Shown in pieces: positions 12,541 to 27,812 of a DNA stretch of 64,000 nucleotides. The notes beneath the pieces were generated by a model. The model made no database searches, was not told the origin of the DNA, and saw nothing but the letters and a program-made list of their open reading frames with translations. The stretch spans positions 13,330,001-13,394,000 of the forward strand of contig NC_046679.1 in assembly GCF_009870125.1 (NCBI RefSeq), given 5' to 3'. A program made the translations under genes and the position numbers. The stretch is from Drosophila pseudoobscura (Eukaryota; Arthropoda; Insecta; Diptera; Drosophilidae). Every line of letters begins with the position of its first letter. The first letter of the stretch is position 1.

Positions 12541-13480
12541 ACAAAACCAAAAGTTTTAATCACAACTAGAATTCCACCTTTAAGTAAATACAAAGTCGAA
12601 AAGAGTCGCCTAGTGGTCCACAATATTCTGGAACAGGATAAAGTTGTATTACCAATGTTTTTTTGCATTAATTATTTCATAACACTTATTTCTAATATCG
12701 GGAATATAGTGAAATTCAGAAATAAATTGACCGATGGCCTTCTGATTCCCTTCTCTCTTCCAGAGCGATGAGCTAGTCTTCCAACGCATCCGCTGTCAGT
12801 TCCACTACCATTACGACTAATGACTCCGATACCTCAGATCCGCTGAGACCTTACGTGAACTTACCCGCTATCACCCTGGACATCGTGGCTCCTCCACTAA
12901 CTTCAAAGCCCCTCAATCTTCGGGTTCTTGTCAACCTCTTACCGATCACCTTTTTCCGCCTTGTCCTCCAGTGAGATCCTGTCTCCCTATCTACTTCCTC
13001 CGATAATGGCGAATCGCCGCTGCCGGCGAATCACTTGAGCAGGCCAGCCCTTGACTCCTTCCTTGAGGCTCCAGTCCTTCGTCTCTGCGACTTCACAGTT
13101 GTCTCTCTTCAAAAACTCCTTTCCGGACTGCTTCTTACCCTGATCGCTAACACACTGCCTCGTTTCGTTGTCATCGGCGTCCTTTTATATGATCGGTGAC
13201 TCCAGCATCCCGTCAAGTAAGAGCATTTGACAGCCAGCCAATAATTGCATTGCAGTCTCTTTTTTGCTCTGCTCAACTAGTAATCCCTACGGTCCCTGGC
13301 CTCAACGATCCAGGATCCCTTTAGAGTTTCTATTCACCAAAGGAATTTCCAGGAGCATGCGCATGACTCCTCGGTTCATGGGTTAACTGGTTGTCAGGAC
13401 AACCGTGACCGGGGCACAACAAACAGCAGTCGGGAAAAACATTAGAAAATTTGTAATAGAAAGGAAGAAACGCACAGAAG
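12541..13480. other. Spacer with a C/T-rich island
   Basis: 12,541-12,760 is ordinary AT-rich spacer. From about 12,765 to 13,440 the composition changes abruptly to C/T-rich, CpG-containing sequence unlike the neighbouring spacer, with a local GCCGGCGAATC duplication near 13,008-13,034. An acceptor-like TTCCAG ending at about 12,762 is followed by a short open frame with fly-like codons (SDELVFQRIRCQFHYHYD, then TAA). No gene or known transposon was recognised. The last about 50 nt probably form the IFT54 leader. Confidence 0.4.
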
Positions 13481-15585
13481 ATGTCGTCCGATCAAGAACT
13501 GGATGCCATTATCAAGGCCACCCAAACGGCCTTGGGTAAGTATATTAAGAAGCCCCCACTCACGGAGAAGCTGCTGAAGAAGCCACCCTTTCGCTTTCTA
13601 ATGGACGTGTTCAATTCGGTAAGTAGATACACCCACCCTTCCAATCCCATCACTCCTTCAGTCTCAAGACTCCTTCTCTTGGCAGTTCATCAAGCAGACT
13701 GGCAACTTTGAGGGCTTGTACACGACTGAGGAGCAACAGTTCGAAAACATAGGAGACCGCGAGGCCAAGACACGATTCCTGCAGAAGATGATCGATGCGA
13801 TCAGTGAGTCCTGGGGAAAAGAAGGGCCCCCAAAGCTATTGACTGACTCACGTCTCATCCACAGAACTAACAACGAAAAAGGACCTCAAGGTGCGCACCT
13901 CCAAAATAGTGGCTGGGCAAGAGCCCGAGCTAACCAACGAGCTGCTCCAGGCTATGGCCAGTGTGGCTGAGCAGAGCTTGGACTGGCAGAAGGCTGTCGA
14001 GCAGGTGTTGATGGCTGGCACTGCCGCTGCCACCAGCAAACCGGCCAAGGAAAAGTCCAAAAAGGATCCCAAACCCTCCAGCAAGCAAACCTCACCTGCT
14101 GGCAAGGAAGAGGAGACAAAGCGAGTCAAGGAAAAGCGCGTCTCGCCCCAAGAACAGAAGCTGCGCAAGGCCACCCAGGCCCTGGCATCCGGCGTTACGC
14201 CAACGGAAAAGGAAAAAGCAACTCAGAAGAAGACCAAAGCGACTGTTGGTGACGCCAAGCCCAGTCGGCAGGGTTCCAAGCAGAAGAGCCCATCGCCAGT
14301 GAAACAGAAGGCGAAGGCCAAGGGGCAGGGTTCAACCGAGAGCGATACGATGTCCCCCGTGCCCGTAGCGGTCGCCAAGAAGCCATCCCCCGAAACTGTA
14401 CCCAAAAAAGCATCCTCTGAGGCTGTACCCATGAAAGCATCACCTGATGTTTTACCCAAGAAATCGTCACCTGAATCTGTACTCAAAAAAGGATCCCCTG
14501 AAGTTGTACCCAAAGGGGCATCGCCTGAAGTGGCACCCAAAAAGGCATCCCCTGAAGTTGCACCCAAAAAGGCATCCTCTGAAGTTGCTCCCAAGAAATC
14601 ATCGCCATCCTCATCTCCAAAAGTATCCAAGGAAGCAGTAGCTGAGCCTGCTATGGAAACCAATCTGACAGCGCCCCCAACTGAATCAGAGAGTCGCAAA
14701 TCATCCAGCAAAAGCCGACGCTCGAGTGCCAGTCAGAGGCAGGTCCAAGCAGAACCAGAACAGCCAGCCCCGAATGAGGTCAAGACGCAGCAGCAGCAGC
14801 AGCCAGAACCGAACCAACAGGCAGACTCCAACAACAACCAGGATGGCAGGACAGTGGCGGCTCCCCTGACACGGGAGAACTCCAAGGAGACCAATCAGCG
14901 GCCACGCACTTCGTTGCGGCCGCCAAGTGCTCGGCCAGCCTCCGCACGTCCCGGGGCCCCGCGGCGTCGCAATGTGGAGATTGTGCTGCAGCCCAACGAT
15001 CAGCTTAAAATGTCCGGCATCAATGTGAAGCTGGAGACTTTCGGGGACCTGGACGATGACGGGGAGAATCTGGTGATCATCGAAGACGCCAACGCCCACG
15101 ACATTGAAAAAGGCGCTGCAGAGGAGCCGCTGCTGGAGAGTCAGCTCGATGCACAGGGTCGCTTGGTGCAGCAGATCTTGGAAACCCAAAAGGAGCTCGT
15201 GCAACAGAGTGCCGAGGCGGAGCAGCCAGCCACTCAGCCCAATCAGGGCACCCGTCAGAGTTCAGCACGGCAGGTGAACGATCTGCGCGATCTCATACAG
15301 AGCCTAACGAAGGCGATTAATCCTCTCGGCAAGCTGATGGACTTCATACCCGAGGACATTGATGCCATGCAGCTAGAGCTGACGATGTGGCGCGACACCT
15401 ACACACAGGCAGCCACAGAGCTGAAGCGCGAGAGGAGCCTCACGGCCTCCGCCACAGAGCCCATGAAGGATCAACTGATGCAGATCGATGCCAGTATTGT
15501 GGAGTACGAGGAGCTCATCGACGAGAGTCGCCAGAAGATTCTCCAAAACAATGCGCGCATCCTCAAGATGCTGATGGAACAATGA
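13481..15585 (+). CDS. IFT54: IFT54 / TRAF3IP1 (MIP-T3) homologue
   Basis: Exons 13481-13618, 13686-13803 and 13865-15585 give 658 residues; the first ATG follows a short A-rich leader. IFT54 is a subunit of the IFT-B complex that moves cargo along cilia. In flies this mostly matters in ciliated sensory neurons. Residues 1 to about 115 match the family's N-terminal calponin-homology-like domain ([28 protein letters not shown], then FLQKMIDAI). The middle is Lys/Ser/Pro-rich and contains nine tandem 9-residue units (14377-14619). The C-terminal third carries the conserved MIP-T3 segment ([20 protein letters not shown]) and ends in a coiled coil with ELKRER and ILKMLMEQ. It converges on the zinc-finger gene, leaving 312 nt between stop codons. 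It likely corresponds to D. melanogaster CG3259. Confidence 0.93.
14377..14619 (+). repeat. Nine 27-nt units inside IFT54
   Basis: Nine in-frame copies of a nine-residue unit close to KKASPEVAP occupy exactly 243 nt. Variants include [27 protein letters not shown] and KKSSPSSSP. The last three copies before the end are most alike, which suggests recent unit duplication. Confidence 0.9.
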
Positions 15586-15897
15586 AGAAGAAGCAAGAAA
15601 GTACATCGTTAATAATTGTGTATAATATGTTTCTATCAAAAATAGTTGGATAGGATGTCCCGCATGGATATAGTTTAGTAATGTGTATAATGTGTAAATA
15701 TAATATCAAAATTACTAAAATATCTTCAACATTTGTGTCAGCAAGGGTGTTTCCTCTTTTGTGTATAAGTCGTTTAGGATGCACCTAACCAATAAACAGG
15801 CGGATCGGATACATTCATTTCTAAGGTCACTTGGTGTTTGAACCGAAACCGATATAAAAAGTGTAACTTTATCTAAAATTAAGGTGTTTCATGCTCC

Positions 15898-20214
<4,317 letters not shown>

Positions 20215-20808
20215 ACACAGCTGATGCGCCCTCTAATTGTAGTCGATAGCAAATACTTACAAATATAAATAACACTTCTATAACATGTACGTAGTATTCT
20301 GTAAACTCTATTAGACGCCGTGCCGGTCTAGACGCGCGCCAGCATTGGCATTGAGATTCTCCGGGCCGCCGCAATAACGTCTCAGGCAGGCGCTCAATAC
20401 TTGATTGCTGGTCATTGCAACAACAATATCAGAGCCAGCAGCAGAAGTGAAAAAAAACAACAAATTAATTGCTGCTGCTCTTTTAGGTAACGCTGTGCGA
20501 GAGAGGGAGAGCATGCAAATTCCACAGCGCTTCGTTCGAAATGACAATTCTTCATATTTATCATTGTTCTGCTCTAATCGAAGCTGACAAACACAAAACC
20601 CAAAAGAAGAAATGATTGAACAAGTTTCTTGTGCGTATCAAGCGGCTGCTGCTGCTGCTGCTCGGACCTGGTCCGGTCCGGACCCGTCGTTAAGTTTAGT
20701 TTGTGTTTAGAACTTGGCGCGACGTGTTGATTAAATCGCAGAAATGTGCTAAGAATACGCCAACGAATATAACTCGAATTGGGAATTCATTATTCGGCAC
20801 GCTTTAAA
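20215..20808. other. Spacer between RpII15 and the transporter gene
   Basis: The first part is the RpII15 3' UTR. A short (CTG)n run lies near 20645-20662 and the transporter leader follows. No exon is seen. Confidence 0.55.
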
Positions 20809-23800
20809 ATGGCAAAACAAAGGTCATCCGGGGACCCGGCGGCGGCGTCCCCTCCTACCGTGGAGGAGCCCAAGCTCAATTACTTCCAGAAGCTTTGGCA
20901 GTATCGCAAATATCTGGTCATCGAGCCGTTCTTTTTCTTCTACTTTATGGCCTCCGTCTTCAATTCCGTGGCTATGCAGAACTTCCCCCTGGATAAGGCA
21001 TGCCGAGTGAATCTCGGCTACAACAAGATCGTCTGCGATACCATGCTGGATAAATCGGAGCTGGGCATCGAGTGCGACGACTTTACGTTTGAGAACACTA
21101 CCACGGGGGCCACTCCCGATCTGATCGGACTGGCCATCGGTGCACCAGGCTTCAACTATACCGTCTGCAAGGCGGAACTCGAGGCGCAAATCCTAGCCGC
21201 CGATGTGTCGGGCAAACGTGCCCCGATAGGTGTGATTTGTATATTTATAACCCCTACATTTCTCATAACACAATTCGTTCATTATATACATACACGTTTT
21301 GGCGTTTGTCATTAGCATTGCCGAAATTTCAAGTTTCCAGTTTCCAGAAATACACGAAATTCTTTGCTTCTGCATATTAAATCTAGCCTAAAAACCCCCT
21401 GGGGCTCGGATAGGTCGATTCTTTTGTGCAAAGAAGATTCGCTTCTACAATTTGATGGATATCGTCGGAAATTAGCAGTTATCCCAACATCTAATTACCG
21501 TCTTTAATTGATTCCCTCATGCGTTTTCTCCCCATTATATCATTGGAGTGATTAATTTAAAGCCCAGCGACTATCGTACAGATAGTCAAACCTGTTCTTT
21601 ACAACTTTCGTGGGTTCACTGCCATTGCCATTGCCATGGATGGCATTTCATCGGCGCTGTCTACAAACAATTTATTTTCTAAATATTGCCATACAGACAC
21701 ATCCAAATATGTCATTTACATAGAGCTTGACTCGGGATTCCGGTTTTCTGCGAGGAGCTAACATTTTTGTATCTAAATTAAAGAAACATCAATTCCATTA
21801 AAATGCATTGCATCAGCAGTAGCGGGAGGTAGTAGAGACGGTCTTGAGATACTAATTGATATTTCTGATCATATCATGTACTACAAGCGAGTTACATGGA
21901 AGCATTTTTGAGTATATTACTCAGCATTACTTGCTATGCGTTGCGATATCTCACGATCAAACAAAGTCCCACAGATAGCTCTCTTAGCTCTGACATCTTA
22001 AATGGGGTTTAGATTGTTGTTATCTTGAAACATGATTAAGTTCAGACTACGAAAGGGGTTTATTATCATGATTAAATTAAGATATCGTAGCGTGTAAATT
22101 AGTATGTAAACTTGAGAATTTTTATCATCCCAGCTGCTATTTTCCCCCTGATTGTTCTGCTCTTCGCTGGAGGCTGGGCGGATCGTTACAACAAGCGTAA
22201 GCCATGCATGATATTGCCCATCATTGGGGAGGCGTTAGGCTTTGGATGTAAGTATATCCAAACTATAAACAGAGCTATGTATATACCTTCGTTTATCCAT
22301 AGGCCAGTTTATCTCTGCGATATTCTTTGACTCGCTGCCGATGGAATTTGGTGCATACTGTGAGGCTATTGTACCGGCTCTATTCGGTGGACTCACCTTT
22401 TGTTTGATGGCGATCTACAGTTATATCACCATAGCCACACCCGAAGAAGATCGAGTGTTCCGGTTCGGCATCTTTGCCATGTTTGTCACTGGTGTACCCT
22501 TCATAGGGCAACCGGTTAGTGGGCTACTCTTTCAGACCTTGGGCTATACACGTGAGTACCAAAGGAAGATACAATATTTTTTTATATTAATTAACTATTA
22601 TCCCCGCTTTCAGTATCCTTTGCGTCGGCCATCGCGTTCCAGATAATTGCCATTCTGTATATCATCTTCTTTATCAAAGAAATCAAAACCACACCAAAAT
22701 CAACGGCAGCCAACGGATCAAGCCCGAATGAACCACCACCATTGCCGACTACGCTGCCACCCAAGCAGGGCACGGACAACATGGCCTATGAATCGACCAA
22801 CTTGGAGGAGCATCATGTGAACAAGAATGTCAACTTCCAGCTAGCACCGCAGATGGAACCGAAGGTGGAGGTGGTTCCAGCAAGGCGTTCCTTCCTGAAG
22901 GAACTCTTTGATCCCACGCTGGTGGTGGACTGCCTCAAGTTTCCTTTGATTAAGCGCCCCAACAATGGACGCCTGCTGCTCGTACTACTCCTGTGGGCCT
23001 ACTTCCTGACGGTGGGACCCACCTCGGGCGAGAACGACTACTGGTATCGGTTCACCCTGAAAAAACTCTCCTGGAACGGTAACGATTTCAGCATATATCT
23101 GACTCTCTCGAGCGGTGCTGCCCTGGTGGGCACATTCATTGGCACAGCAATCCTGAGCAAGCTGCTCAAGGTTTCGGACTCAATGATTGGTATGCTCTCG
23201 GCCCTCTCCATTGTGTGCTCCCGTGTGTTGTTTGTGAGTTTTTACTGTGCCTAAAATATTGCGAGTCCTGTGTAATTCCCTCTTGCATTGTCCAGGCCTT
23301 TGCCAGTTCTACTGCCTCCTTCTACGTGGCTGGCGTGGTGGACATGTTCGTCAGTCTTCGAGTGATTGCCATCAAGACAATTGGTTCCAGCATCGTGGAT
23401 GGCGATGAGCTAAGTAAGTTGATGAAAGTCTTTCCCAAAATAAATATTAATTCCTTTCTTTTGGCTAGGTAAAATGTATTCCATCTTTGGGATCAGCGAA
23501 CCCATCGCCCAGTTCATCTTTCCGCCCATCTTTAGCGAGATCTACAAGAGAACCGTCGACTCCTTCCCAGGGGCAATTTTTCTGTTTGGCGAAATCTTCT
23601 ACATCCCCAATGTGCTGGTCTTTGTGTATGTATATCGTTTTTCTGAGCTCAACCTTTAATATTTATAAATATACATTTATTTATTCTCTTAGCTTGTGCT
23701 ACTTCATTCTGCGACGTCGAAAGGCCAACCAGGCAAAGAACGCCGTGGAGCTGGAGAGAAATGGTGCAAATGGTGGCCACGCTCCCGACAGCGAGATAAC

Positions 23801-23810
23801 TAGTCTTTGA
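20809..23810 (+). CDS. SLC46-like major facilitator transporter
   Basis: Seven exons (20809-21229, 22134-22247, 22303-22551, 22614-23233, 23296-23413, 23469-23625, 23693-23810) give 598 residues with phase kept at every junction. The plan fits the SLC46 (proton-coupled folate transporter-like) family. The first membrane helix is FFFFYFMASVFNSVAMQNF, followed by a Cys-containing extracellular loop with possible N-glycosylation sites (NTT, NYT). A cytosolic A-motif-like segment, GGWADRYNKRKP, follows the second exon border. A long hydrophilic loop (about residues 290-350) separates the two six-helix halves. The C-terminus is cytosolic, with ILRRRKANQ. Substrate is unknown. The first coding intron is long (904 nt), the others are 51-67 nt. 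ATG 20809 (MAKQRSSG) is chosen because the frame upstream has no ATG. Confidence 0.9.
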
Positions 23811-24294
23811 ATCAATTAAAACCCATCCGTGTTGCATGTGTATATTTTTTCTATTTTTGTATATTTATAAAGATGTTTATTTTGGTAAATCCCCGCAAAT
23901 CAAATTCCCTGATAACAGAGCAGCCAAAGGTCTTCCCGAGCCTGCTTCAATCCAGCCCCCTCCGGCAGTGGCCGCAAATTGCTTTTCGGGGGAGCAATTT
24001 TAGTTTATCTTCTGCCACGGCAGAGGCGTGTGTGTGAGAGCCTTTCAACAAGTGGTAGTTTTTCAATCAGCAAATGCATTCAGTTTGAGCAGCCAGCTGG
24101 AGCGTTTTGGGCGTGGGTTGTGGGTTGGGGACCCCGACTTTATGTGGGTGTTAACCACAGCCTTAAAACAATTGGGTGCTAATAATCCCAGTTAATCTGC
24201 ATAAGTGAGAGCGGGTGTATGGCTGGAAGGCAGCGGAGCACAAATAACCAGCACATCCTTAGAAGTACTCTGCTCTGCTCTTTGATGGCATCAA
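23811..24294. other. Spacer between transporter gene and Crz
   Basis: The transporter 3' UTR followed by the Crz upstream region. No coding exon is seen. A GTGGGTTGTGGGTTGGGG tract lies near 24,112-24,130. Confidence 0.55.
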
Positions 24295-24330
24295 TATAAA
24301 AGCCCTGGCAGGACCCTCAGAAGCTCAGAC
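24295..24330 (+). promoter_or_regulatory. Crz TATA box and initiator
   Basis: TATAAA at 24295-24300 is followed 30 nt later by TCAGAC (24325-24330), a good initiator with the start at about 24327. The leader exon ends at 24364, and a 60-nt intron (24365-24424) with a TTTTTCAG acceptor ends five bases before the Crz ATG. Confidence 0.8.
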
Positions 24331-24428
24331 GTTGCTCAGGCCTCGTCGTGTGTGGTTTGAAACGGTAAAAATAGCAAACTTACCATTGAAATAAATGGTT
24401 TAATATCAAACAAATATTTTTCAGAAAC

Positions 24429-24972
24429 ATGATGCGTCTCCTGCTACTGCCTCTGTTCCTCTTCACATTGTCCATGGCCTGCATGGGTCAGACGTTTCAG
24501 TACTCCCGCGGCTGGACCAATGGCAAGCGAGCACTTGCTCCACCGTCTCTTCTGAGCCATGGACATTTCAATCGAGCCAGCGATTTGGGTTTCTCAGATC
24601 TGTATGACGTTCAGGACTGGAGCAGTGAACGCAGGCTGGAGCGGTGAGTATTCCTCTTCGTTAGTACAGAGCTTCTGCTAAAGTTTTGGGAATATTCTCA
24701 GCTGCCTGGCGCAGCTGCAGCGATCGCTACTGAGTCGGGTCTATGGCTCCGTGGTGGACTTCAATGCGAATCGACCCGAACCAGACTCTAGCGACAGTGG
24801 CAGCTCCCGCAACCGAGCCAATAACAACAACGAAAATGTTTTATATCCGACTCCCATTCAAAATCGTCATCACTCATCGAATGAACTTCTTGAGGAAATC
24901 TCTGCTGCGGTGGCCGGATCCGGACCGACGGGTGCGGGCTCAGGGGAGCCGAGCGTGTTTGGAAAACACTAG
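24429..24972 (+). CDS. Crz: Corazonin preprohormone
   Basis: Exons 24429-24643 and 24702-24972 give 161 residues. Corazonin is an amidated neuropeptide hormone of the GnRH/AKH superfamily, secreted by brain neurons and acting on stress, feeding and metabolism. A signal peptide (about residues 1-20, LLLLPLFLFTLSMACMG) is followed at once by QTFQYSRGWTN-GKR. This is the mature 11-residue peptide with pyroglutamate-forming Gln, amidation Gly and a dibasic cleavage site. The rest is the corazonin-associated peptide, with conserved DLYDVQDWSSERRLERCL and C-terminal SVFGKH. The associated region is a little longer than the D. melanogaster one because of Ser/Asn- and Gly-rich insertions. AATAAA at 25077-25082 ends the transcript. 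Confidence 0.98.
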
Positions 24973-25104
24973 CTCAGTTTTCGAAATGTTATGGTATTTT
25001 AAAACTTTTGTGGAACTAGCAAGAAAATGCTACAAAAATGTAAAAAAAACAATGTTATATTTGTTGGCACAAGGTCAATAAAAGAAATCTTTAAGTAACA
25101 GAAT

Positions 25105-25540
25105 TAATTCTATCTTATGGAAAATGTTGTATGATCATGGACGGGACAGGATAAAAGATCCGATGCCGGTTCATGTATGGTGATGATTGGAACTGCATTT
25201 CCCAACTATTGAAAAGGTGAACGCAACTGGAAATGTACGTGATGTTGATATTCAGGAGCTGAAGCACATTCAGAATTTTGTTGGGCGAAAATTTGACCTG
25301 GGATGGTATATAATTCATGCTGGGTCACGTTAAAAGCCGAAAGCTGGAGACATTCGGACAGTCGCTAAGGGTGAAAATGCCGCAGTTATTGGGGAATATT
25401 AACACGACACATCCGGACATTCTGTCGCGGCCGTTTCCGGCTATTCAGCAGGCTACTTGCCATTTTGGTCAGGAACTTGCCCTAGGAACTTAGTTTTTCA
25501 TGTGGTTTGGGTGCCCTTTTCCAAAGGTCCACAGGTAAAC
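25105..25540 (+). pseudogene. Decayed reading frame of unknown origin
   Basis: One plus-strand frame reads as protein-like stretches separated by in-frame stops. The first stretch is LWKMLYDHGRDRIKDPM, then two adjacent stops, then TIEKVNATGNVRDVDIQELK ending in KFDLGWYIIHAGSR. After a stop come GDIRTVAKGENAAVIGEY and, after another stop, VAAVSGYSAGYLPFW. The uninterrupted segments are longer than expected for such AT-rich DNA. I do not recognise the family. It could be chance. Confidence 0.3.
25377..25493 (+). CDS. Possible 38-codon small ORF
   Basis: ATG 25377 to TAG 25491 encodes MPQLLGNINTTHPDILSRPF and 18 further residues. A TATATAAT box lies at about 25,308-25,316, some 65 nt upstream of the ATG, and AATAAA follows at about 25,563, so the layout would suit a compact transcription unit. 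There is no signal peptide and no recognised family. It overlaps a decayed reading frame in another frame, so chance is quite possible. Confidence 0.25.
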   Translation: MPQLLGNINTTHPDILSRPFPAIQQATCHFGQELALGT

Positions 25541-25594
25541 TGAATTGTTTTTGCTTTCGGCCAATAAAAACCGTCAAAAATATTCTTCAAAACG

Positions 25595-26310
25595 AATTTT
25601 AAAACTTGATGCTGCAGCAATCAATTTGTATGGGCCAGACTTTTGTGCCGAGAAAACGAGCAGCATGTCCTACAACATGGGCGACATTCTGCATACCCTA
25701 AGGAAAAGGATATTATAGAATTGAGAAAATGTTTGTCAAAATAGGCTCCATTATATGCAGAAACTAGTCGGACTCTGTTTTAAAGCTATCACAACGTTAT
25801 TTTGGTCTCTTGTGGAGACCAAGAGTGAGTATCGGGATCAGGATATGCATGAATACGTCAAAATAGGGTATACTACTGCCGTACTCCGATTGATAAGCAA
25901 CAAGTCTGCAAGTACCAACATTGCAACTGATTTTTTGCTGAACTTTTTTGTTTAAGCCTTGTTTTTGTCAAAATAAAATGAAAAGGAGTACCTAAAAGTG
26001 GTTAGCACTGAATAAAATTTATTCATCAGTGGGAGAAAATTATGTGGGCAGAGCTGAGAGTCTTAGTTTGCCAGAATTATTCAACGGAATATACAAATTG
26101 AGCAATAGGAACGAGTAGCGACTTACGGTTTATTTGCTTGACCCTTTCCCTTAAACCTTTTTTCTAGACATAATCTAACAAAAAAGAATATTTAAAACAC
26201 GCCAGACAAGTAGAAAATTTGTTCATTAATCGTATAAAATCATTTGAGCAGGGTTGAGCGTTCTATCTAGCAAGTAATATTCGGCGGAATATCAAAAACG
26301 AGGAATATGT
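25595..26310 (+). repeat. Dispersed repeat family, copy C
   Basis: Matches the reverse complement of copy D at TTTGTATGGGCCAGAC, TGCATACCCTrrGGAAA, GGATrTTATAGAAyTGAGA, AAATGTTTGTCA, ACTAGT, CTGTTTTAAAG, ATTATGTGGGCAGA and ATTATTCAACGGAATA. Further blocks match copies A and B (TTCATCAGTGGGA; AAGTAATATTCGGCGGAAT). It is the best-preserved copy in plus orientation and ends about 35 nt before the CUE-gene Motif 6 sites. Confidence 0.7.
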
Positions 26311-26343
26311 ATGATGGAATTTGAATAACTCGTCGGTATAATT

Positions 26344-26425
26344 ACGGTATATTTTAAAAATGTTTCGGTATATTCCTCAGGATCAGCCACACTGCTACTA
26401 ATCCGCACACCATAGGGTCACACTG
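26344..26425 (+). promoter_or_regulatory. Motif 6 (two copies) and Motif 1 promoter of the CUE gene
   Basis: ACGGTATATTTT (26344-26355) and TTTCGGTATATTC (26363-26375) are Motif 6 matches, and GGGTCACACTG (26415-26425) matches Motif 1. This arrangement is typical of TATA-less fly housekeeping promoters. Transcription is inferred to begin near the Motif 1 site, leaving a leader of about 300 nt before ATG 26724. Confidence 0.7.
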
Positions 26426-26723
26426 ATTTCTAGGTATTATTGATTGGAAAGAAGCAGAAAGAAGGCGCAGCAAAATCGAAACCATTTATTTAAATCGAAT
26501 TTTCGTTCAGAGCTGTGGTGAAATTTCGTGTTCCGAGCCCAAGTCGACAGTCTGTAAAGATTGAGGGACTCTAGTTGTATTGAGTTTGGAAGTTTCGTGC
26601 AAGCGTTATTGACGTATACCAAGGAAAAGTGAGGGGGAAGCCTTTCGTTCCTGCGAACACCCCGACCGACCACCGAAACGAACAAAATCGCCGATACACA
26701 GATTTTTCTAGAAACGCAAAACC

Positions 26724-27812
26724 ATGACCAATCTGGAGAAGCAGCACGAGATGGTGAAGCACAGCCTGGTGGAGTTCATCAGTGGCCATATACCTGGTGC
26801 CGATTTCCGAGTTGTGGATGAGATCGTGCTCTCCTATATAATCTCCATATTGGAGGAGGCCTCGCAGGATCCCTGCTTCGATGTGGAGGGCTTTGTGGAG
26901 ATGATGGGTGCCTATTTCGAGGAGTTCCCGACCATTGACCAAGGCGTCATATGCGATTGGATCTATAAGCTGGCCAACGAGTTGACAGAGATGGAGAAAA
27001 ACCAAGGCAACCATGACGCGGTCGACTTGTCGCTCAAGTGAGTTCTCCCCCTCCGACTGTTAGCCTGTGTGGATTGTATTATGTGACTATTCTGCAGCTT
27101 ATTGAGCCTATCGAATATTATACCGGAGTCCAGGCTGCGGGCTCGCAACTCATCCATTTCGGAGAAGGACGAGCTCTCGTCGAACAACAGCAGCAGCGGC
27201 GGCAGCCACGGCAAGCGTTCTCAGCACTTGTCCGAGACCAGCGATGGAGGCTCCACTGATAGCTCCAGCTCCAATTGCGACTACTTTTTTGATGAGGCCG
27301 AGGCTCTGCAGGAAATGTTTCCCGACGCAGCCTATGTTGAGGTCAGTTTTGGGTTGTTAATACTGAGACGAAGTGAGGCCATAACAACCCGCATTTGTGT
27401 TTAGATCAAGCATTGCATTGCCATTTCCAAGGGCGATATAGACAGTGCCACTCAGATTCTATTGCATCGCCAGGAGACCAATCAGAGCCTGACCGATAAG
27501 TCGCACAGTATGATCATCAAGAAGAACGTTGTCGTCGATGATAATGAGCTGAAGAATCGCATCATCGCCAGGTGAGTACTAATCGGTGGGTAATTCGGAG
27601 CCAATTTATACGTGTGCTCGTTCAGGTACTCGTATGTGGACAAGAACGCCACTCAGCGCGAGTACAAGCCGGTGGTGCCCAAGATGGAGCCGCGCAAGTT
27701 GGTTCGCTATCGGGACAACAAGATTGTCTCGTTGAAGGGCGAACGCTACACCGAGATCAAGCGTGACGAAGATGCTGAGTTAAAAAAACCCAAGAAGCAG
27801 ATTCAACCGTAA
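26724..27812 (+). CDS. CUE domain protein (CUEDC2 family)
   Basis: Exons 26724-27037, 27098-27341, 27405-27571 and 27626-27812 give 303 residues. CUEDC2 proteins bind ubiquitin through a CUE domain; in mammals they act in receptor turnover and the spindle checkpoint, and the fly role is not known to me. The N-terminal half (LEKQHEMVKHSLVEFISGHI, VVDEIVLSYIISILEE) is the family's conserved helical region. A Ser/Asn-rich linker spans about residues 125-165. The CUE domain follows at about 170-215, with the diagnostic MFP (LQEMFPDA) and a terminal dileucine-like QILLHRQE. The C-terminus is basic (MEPRKLVRYRDNKIVSLKGE). All junctions keep phase. The only upstream ATGs lie out of frame in the leader. 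Confidence 0.92.

Larger units (their letters stand above)
24973..26410. other. Spacer between Crz and the CUE gene
   Basis: Holds the Crz 3' UTR to about 25,100, a decayed reading frame (about 25,105-25,540) overlapping a 38-codon ORF, and repeat copy C (about 25,595-26,310). The remainder is AT-rich. Confidence 0.6.
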
